This document shows positions 59,070 to 64,000 of a stretch of DNA of 64,000 bases, one piece after another. Position 1 is the first letter of the stretch. The number at the start of each line of letters is the position of its first letter. Position numbers and translations under genes: made by a program. The notes beneath the pieces were generated by a model. That model was not told where the DNA came from. It saw only the letters and a list, made by a program, of their open reading frames with translations, and did no database searches. The DNA comes from Pteria penguin (taxonomy: Eukaryota; Mollusca; Bivalvia; Pterioida; Pteriidae), in NCBI GenBank assembly GCA_035048485.1, contig CM068590.1, positions 2,761,093 to 2,825,092 of the forward strand, given 5' to 3'.

Positions 59070-59820
59070 TAAATTTTTAAAAAGGGAAAGGAGGGAAAAG
59101 AGTATTAGGGAAAGGGATGAAGAGGGACTGTAAGGGAAAGAGTGTGAAAATGGTGTAAGGGAAAGGAATGGATAAAGGTGTAAGGGAAAAGAATGTGTGT
59201 AAAAGTGTACAAGGGAAAGGAAGGGAGAAGGGTATAAGGGAAATGGAGGGAGAAAGGTGTAAGGAAAAGGGAGGAAGAAGGGTGTAAGGGAAAAGGAGGG
59301 AGAAGGGTGTAAGAGAAAGGTAAGGAGAAGGGTGTCAGGGAAAGGCAGGGAGAAGTATGTAAGGGAACGGTAGGGAGAAGAGTACATGTATAAGGGCGAA
59401 GAAGGGTGTCAGGGAAAGGCAGAGAGAAGGGTGTATAGGAAAGGTAGGGAGAAGGGTGTCAGGGAAAGGCAGAGAGAAGGGCGAATGGGAAAGGTAGGGA
59501 GAAGGGTATAAGAGAAAGGGAAGGAGAAGGGCATAAGGGAGAGGGAGGAAGAAGGGTGTAAAGCAGGGAGGAAGAAGGGTGTAAGGGAAAGGGAGGAAGA
59601 AGGGTGTAAGGGAAAGGGAGGGAGAAGGGTGTAAGGGAAAGAGAGGAAGGAGAGTGTAAAGGAAAGGTATGGAGAAGGGTGTAAGGAAAAGGTATTGAGA
59701 AGGGTGTAAGGGAAAGGTAAGGAAAAGGGTGTAAGAGAAAGGGAGGGAGAAGGGTGTAAGGGAAAGATAAGGAAAAGGGTGTAAGGGAAAGTTAAGGAGA
59801 AGGGTGCAAGGGAAAGGATT
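59070..59820 (+). repeat. Purine-rich tandem array, 25-bp unit
   Basis: About 30 imperfect copies of GGGTGTAAGGGAAAGG, then GAGGNAGAA, nearly all purine on the plus strand over 750 bp. The Ser/Pro/Phe/Leu ORF on the minus strand is an artefact. Confidence 0.93.
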
Positions 59821-60470
<650 letters not shown>

Positions 60471-60744
60471 GATAAATTCCAATGATAATCTAGGCAGTAA
60501 GTACAGGCAACCTTTTTCCTTGGCCCTCTTAATCTCCGCTCATTAAAGATATCATCACTTTTACTTTCAAATGTTCAGTCAAACAGATCACTCACTTAAT
60601 ATTGCAAAGTTGATCATTTCAAAATACCTCTAAAATCTTTCACATTACAGGTGCGACTGAACTGTCAATGCGATGTTCATTCGTTTCCATTTCTTTCTTT
60701 CTCCTATCTTTTCTCTCTCCCCCGCCCTCCTTTTCCCCTTTGTT

Positions 60745-61045
60745 TTTTTAATTGTTATATACGTCACTCTAAAATTATTGTTCCTGTATGATGGCGGCAC
60801 CACCCTGGTTCAATGCTCCACTTTACCCTGTTCTACGGACCACACCCAAAGCACGGAGGGGTCGATTACGTGCCATCCTGTACAGTGACACACTCTCGGT
60901 TTATGCTTCTATCGAAGGACAGAAGATAAGAAAATCGCCTGAAAAAGATTTTAACTCCTAGTGGACAGTCGGAATCGAACCCAGATGTTCAGAATTGAAG
61001 CCCAGCGCAACACTATTGTACCAAACTGTCCCCTGAACAATGTCA
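60745..61045 (-). mobile_element. Family A SINE, full layout, inverted
   Basis: ATATACGTCACTCTAAAATT, GATGGCGGCACCACCCTGG, CGATTACGTGCCATCCTG, GACACACTCTCGGTTTATGC, ATCGAAGGACAGAAG and the head CGGAATCGAACCCAGATGTT. It gives the ancestral order for the 58-bp array and its two flanks. Confidence 0.82.
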
Positions 61046-61394
61046 TAAGTTTAGAGCTGATTCCAAATCTAGCCAAAATACGTAGTTGTGACAGCTAGAC
61101 ATATCTAATTAATTCACAGAGTTTGATTAACACCCCCTCCCTCCTCCCCTGTGATAATTCTAATGTTTAGACAACAGCACAGCTTGAAAACTGTTGTCCG
61201 CATCAGAGTATCGTGTGTACACATCTGGTCACTTTAGTATTGGTTCTTCATGCTTATTTAGAATTAAAATTGATTTTATTCAGCTTTCCACTTTTTATAC
61301 AATATATTAACTTCATTATCACAACTCATTATCATTCTTGTGTATTGAAGCGTCGAGAAAATGTATATAAAAAGGACTCTCTCCATTAGCAATT

Positions 61395-61790
61395 TCAGCA
61401 ATGATGTATTCTTCCCTTCTTTCCTCTATCCTTCCCTCACCAACATTCTACTCCATTCCGATAATTAACAATGTCGACATTAATTTATTCGTCCCTTTTT
61501 TCCTCCATCCTTCTTTCACTCACACCACTCCATTCCTATTATGAATTTCAACATTAATTTATTCATCCCTTCTTTCCTCCATCCTTCCCTCAACCACACT
61601 CTACTTCATTCCGATTATCAACAGTCAACATTAATCTATTCTTTCCTTTTGCCATCCTTCTCTCACCACACTCTATTCCAATTACTAACAAAGGCAACAT
61701 TAATTTAATTCTTCCCTTCTTTCCTCAATCCTTCCCTCGCCTACACTGTACTCCATTCTCTCATTCTACCCTCTCTATCCTCATTGAATA
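61395..61790 (+). repeat. Pyrimidine-rich tandem repeat, unit near 87 bp
   Basis: Four to five copies with TTCCCTTCTTTCCTCCATCC, ACTCTACTCCATTCCGATTA and CAACATTAATTTATTC. It ends about 125 bp upstream of the FMO TATA box. Confidence 0.85.
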
Positions 61791-61913
61791 CCATCCACCT
61801 CCGTATCCGACGCAAATTAATTAGACACTCCGACAGTGTCCGCTTGAGCAAGCAATCATCATCTGACAGCGGGAAGGGGGAGGGACTTCAGAATGACTGA
61901 CAACTTCCAAAGC

Positions 61914-61921
61914 TATAAATA
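61914..61921 (+). promoter_or_regulatory. TATA box of the FMO gene
   Basis: TATAAATA lies 114 bp before the start codon. A CACGTG E-box (61933-61938) and TCAG (61943-61946) sit where the start site is expected, 25-32 bp downstream. This gives a 5' UTR of about 90 bases. Confidence 0.65.
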
Positions 61922-62034
61922 CACAACAAGTACACGTGCCGGTCAGCTGTTTTCACAGTCTGAAATTTGTTCGATATCAAGGGAGTAATAGATAGAAATT
62001 TTAAGGATTTGGAGAGAATACATAACGTACAGCT

Positions 62035-63841
62035 ATGAAGCGGATAGCTATCATAGGAGCCGGATGTAGTGGACTTGCAGCCATTAAATGCTGTTTGGAC
62101 GAAGGTCTGGAACCGGTCTGCTTCGAAATGGATTCAGATATCGGCGGTTTGTGGAATTATTCGGACAAAGTGACCATAGGCAAGGGCAGTGCATACAAGT
62201 CCCTGACAATCAACACTAGCAAAGAGATGATGGCGTTCTCCGACTTCCCACCGCCACAACATTTTCCTACTTTTATGCCTCACCGATATGTGCTCAAATA
62301 TTTTAAGATGTACGCCGAAAATTTTGATCTGTATCGCTTTATTCACTTCCGGACCTGCGTAAAGTATGTACGACCGGCTCCCGATTACGACATGACCGGA
62401 CGATGGGATGTGACGACGTCTTCGGCCAATTCCGAGGAAATCACAGAAACGTTTGACGGGGTCTTAATCTGCACAGGTCATCACACCCATCCGTATATTC
62501 CGGATTTGTCGAAATACGGAACCTATACCGGACATACTTTACATTCTCATGGTTATAAACAAAACACGGATTTCGCCGGCAAAAACGTTCTTGTCGTTGG
62601 TAAGTACGTCATTTAGCTTTACTCAACACATTTTTTTCTTGAAAAATAAAGAAGTCATTTTCATGTCATTCTGCAGTGATAGCAAGCTTGTAAATCGCTA
62701 GCTTTGTATTATTGGCAAATAGGGGAGAATTGTTTTCTTTCAGTGCTTAAGCCACAAGAAATCAAATGTATCAAGTGTTGTCTTTTATTAGAATTCAATT
62801 CCAGTATTGTCTTTATTGCGAATATCAAACGAGGAGAGTTAATTTTGGTCGACGAAATCGCGAAATGTATTCTTCGCAAAAATAGAAATTTTATGCAAGT
62901 TTGAATTTGCTGCAAATTTGAAGGGAGAAAAACCAGTGCATTTTTGAACGAAAATGATTAAAGACAGTTTCCTTGTAATTCAAACCTTTACTACGAAATC
63001 GTGGGTGTCTAATATCGATTTGCAATTTCAGTCAAACTTCTTCTATGCAGCCTCCAAAGGGAAGGGAAAAACCCCGTTTCAAATACCTATCAATAGATCT
63101 AAATATCGAACATGAACTTTGTTCACCCACAATGTCCATCGACCAAAATAGAAATTAAAAGAAACCCTGCTCAACTGATATTTGGATTTTACATTAGATA
63201 TGCCTGAAATAGAATAAAGAGAAAAAGAATTCAATAGATGTTTGATTAATCGATTACCGTATAGTACGCAATTTATGTGATAAAAAGGCGTGTTCGATTT
63301 GCCAAGTTTAATAACTGTGTGTCCTTTAAGATTCGGTTACGACATAATGTTGTAATTATATTGAATTTTAATCAATTTGAAAAGAAAAAGAGCTGAAGAA
63401 TGTGAATATTGATATGACATAAATATATACTGTATGTAAATATAAGATAAATATTTATTGTATGTTACATGTACCACAGAATGTTTGTAAGAGTATCAAT
63501 TAAGGAATCAAATCGATCATTTCATTTTCATTTAAAAAGTCAAGTAAATGAAGTAGGTGATACATGGTCAGACATTGTACCATGTTGATTGATTACAGGT
63601 CTGACGATGCCTTTTCATAATAATCTTAAATCGGAAAAAAAAAATAATGAAGGGGAAAAAGTGGCAAACTTTAAAAGAACGAGGAGAATTCCGATCTTCA
63701 TTTTTCTTATTTTCAATGTAATTGAGCGTAGGTTATTGCGTGATATATCTAGTTACAAAGACAATATGTTGTCATGTTATTGCAGGTGTCGGTAACTCAG
63801 GGGTGGACATCGCTGTGGACCTTAGCCACACTGCCTCACAG
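62035..63841 (+). CDS. Flavin-containing monooxygenase, first two coding exons
   Basis: FMOs use FAD and NADPH to oxygenate soft nucleophiles (N- and S-containing xenobiotics and metabolites), usually at the ER. Exon 1 is 62035-62599 and ends before GTAAGT. Intron 1 is 62600-63785 and ends TTATTGCAG. Exon 2 is 63786-63841, followed by GTAAAC. The split Gly codon restores the frame. Residues 7-13 hold the FAD dinucleotide fold IGAGCSG, followed by the acidic strand end and IGGLWNY. Near residues 160-173 is the FMO signature region YTGHTLHSHGYK. Exon 2 completes the NADPH site VLVVGVGNSGVDIA. About 207 residues are visible against a usual length of about 430-550, so the rest, including the FATGY region, lies beyond the window. 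The start is supported by the TATA box and by the FAD motif at the very N-terminus. No signal peptide. Orthology to a numbered vertebrate FMO cannot be claimed. Confidence 0.95.
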
Positions 63842-64000
63842 GTAAACTACTTGATGTAAGACCATCGTAAGTTGGTCATAGATAATCGGGGGACACGCAG
63901 GTTCAGTGGTGGATCCATGATTTTCGAAGAAAAAAAAGGGGGGAGGGGGCATGTGTGAAAGTCAAGTATTAGCCAAAATACTCAGCGATTTTGGGTGTCA

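Noticed and set aside
61360..61372. TATATAAAAAG as the FMO TATA box
   Set aside because: It is about 670 bp from the start codon with a minisatellite in between; the TATAAATA at 61914 is better placed.

Overview
The window looks like nuclear DNA of a mollusc, most likely a bivalve. The DNA is AT-rich and intron-bearing and is crowded with repeats. It carries repeat families I associate with bivalve genomes: an element opening with the palindrome AGCTCACCTGAG and closing with GGGCCTCTTGTTT, tRNA-derived SINEs with a GACGTAAAAC tail region, and a 3' module of the form GGGGACGCTTACTCCTCC...CACCTGGTCTCACCTC that follows reverse-transcriptase fragments. The species assignment is inference; no database search was possible.

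Only three host genes can be supported. (1) A five-exon minus-strand gene (coding span 22094-26431) that no single ORF reveals. Its exons were joined by reading splice sites, and all four exon junctions keep the reading frame. It encodes a 226-residue secreted protein of a family that I recognise only as uncharacterised. It has a TATA box 45 bp before its start codon, a poly(A) signal just after its stop and one GC-AG intron. (2) An intronless minus-strand rhodopsin-class GPCR of 398 residues (14337-15533). (3) The first two coding exons of a flavin-containing monooxygenase at the right edge (62035 onward, plus strand), with a TATA box; the gene runs out of the window. A fourth protein-coding unit, a 170-residue two-segment membrane ORF (29224-29736), exists with a near-identical shortened inverted copy at 27173-27538 and is of unknown nature.

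The rest is mobile-element debris and tandem repeats. 0-9 kb: foldback and dispersed repeats, including a block (1725-2990) repeated at 20430-21845. 8.7-13.5 kb: three pieces of one reverse-transcriptase element (PLE-like, called RT-1 here), one of them inserted cleanly into an older array with a unit near 290 bp. 27-30 kb: a decayed Tc1-like transposase between the inverted membrane-ORF copies. 31.3-36.1 kb: a second RT element fragment (RT-2), then a 5'-truncated non-LTR retrotransposon broken by one stop and several frameshifts. 38-48 kb: SINEs and large tandem arrays. 49.5-52.4 kb: a Helentron-like non-autonomous element with three internal repeats of about 840 bp. 52.4-61 kb: more SINEs, arrays and inverted repeats.

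The theme worth following is that tandem arrays here grow out of mobile elements. The 58-bp array at 39.2-41.0 kb is an amplified slice of a SINE body and is bordered by that SINE. The 50-bp array at 52.8-53.4 kb is an amplified slice of another SINE's tail. The 45-bp array at 57.2-57.6 kb is an amplified slice of the RT-2 3' module. No CRISPR array, genuine tRNA or rRNA gene, or prokaryotic feature was seen.
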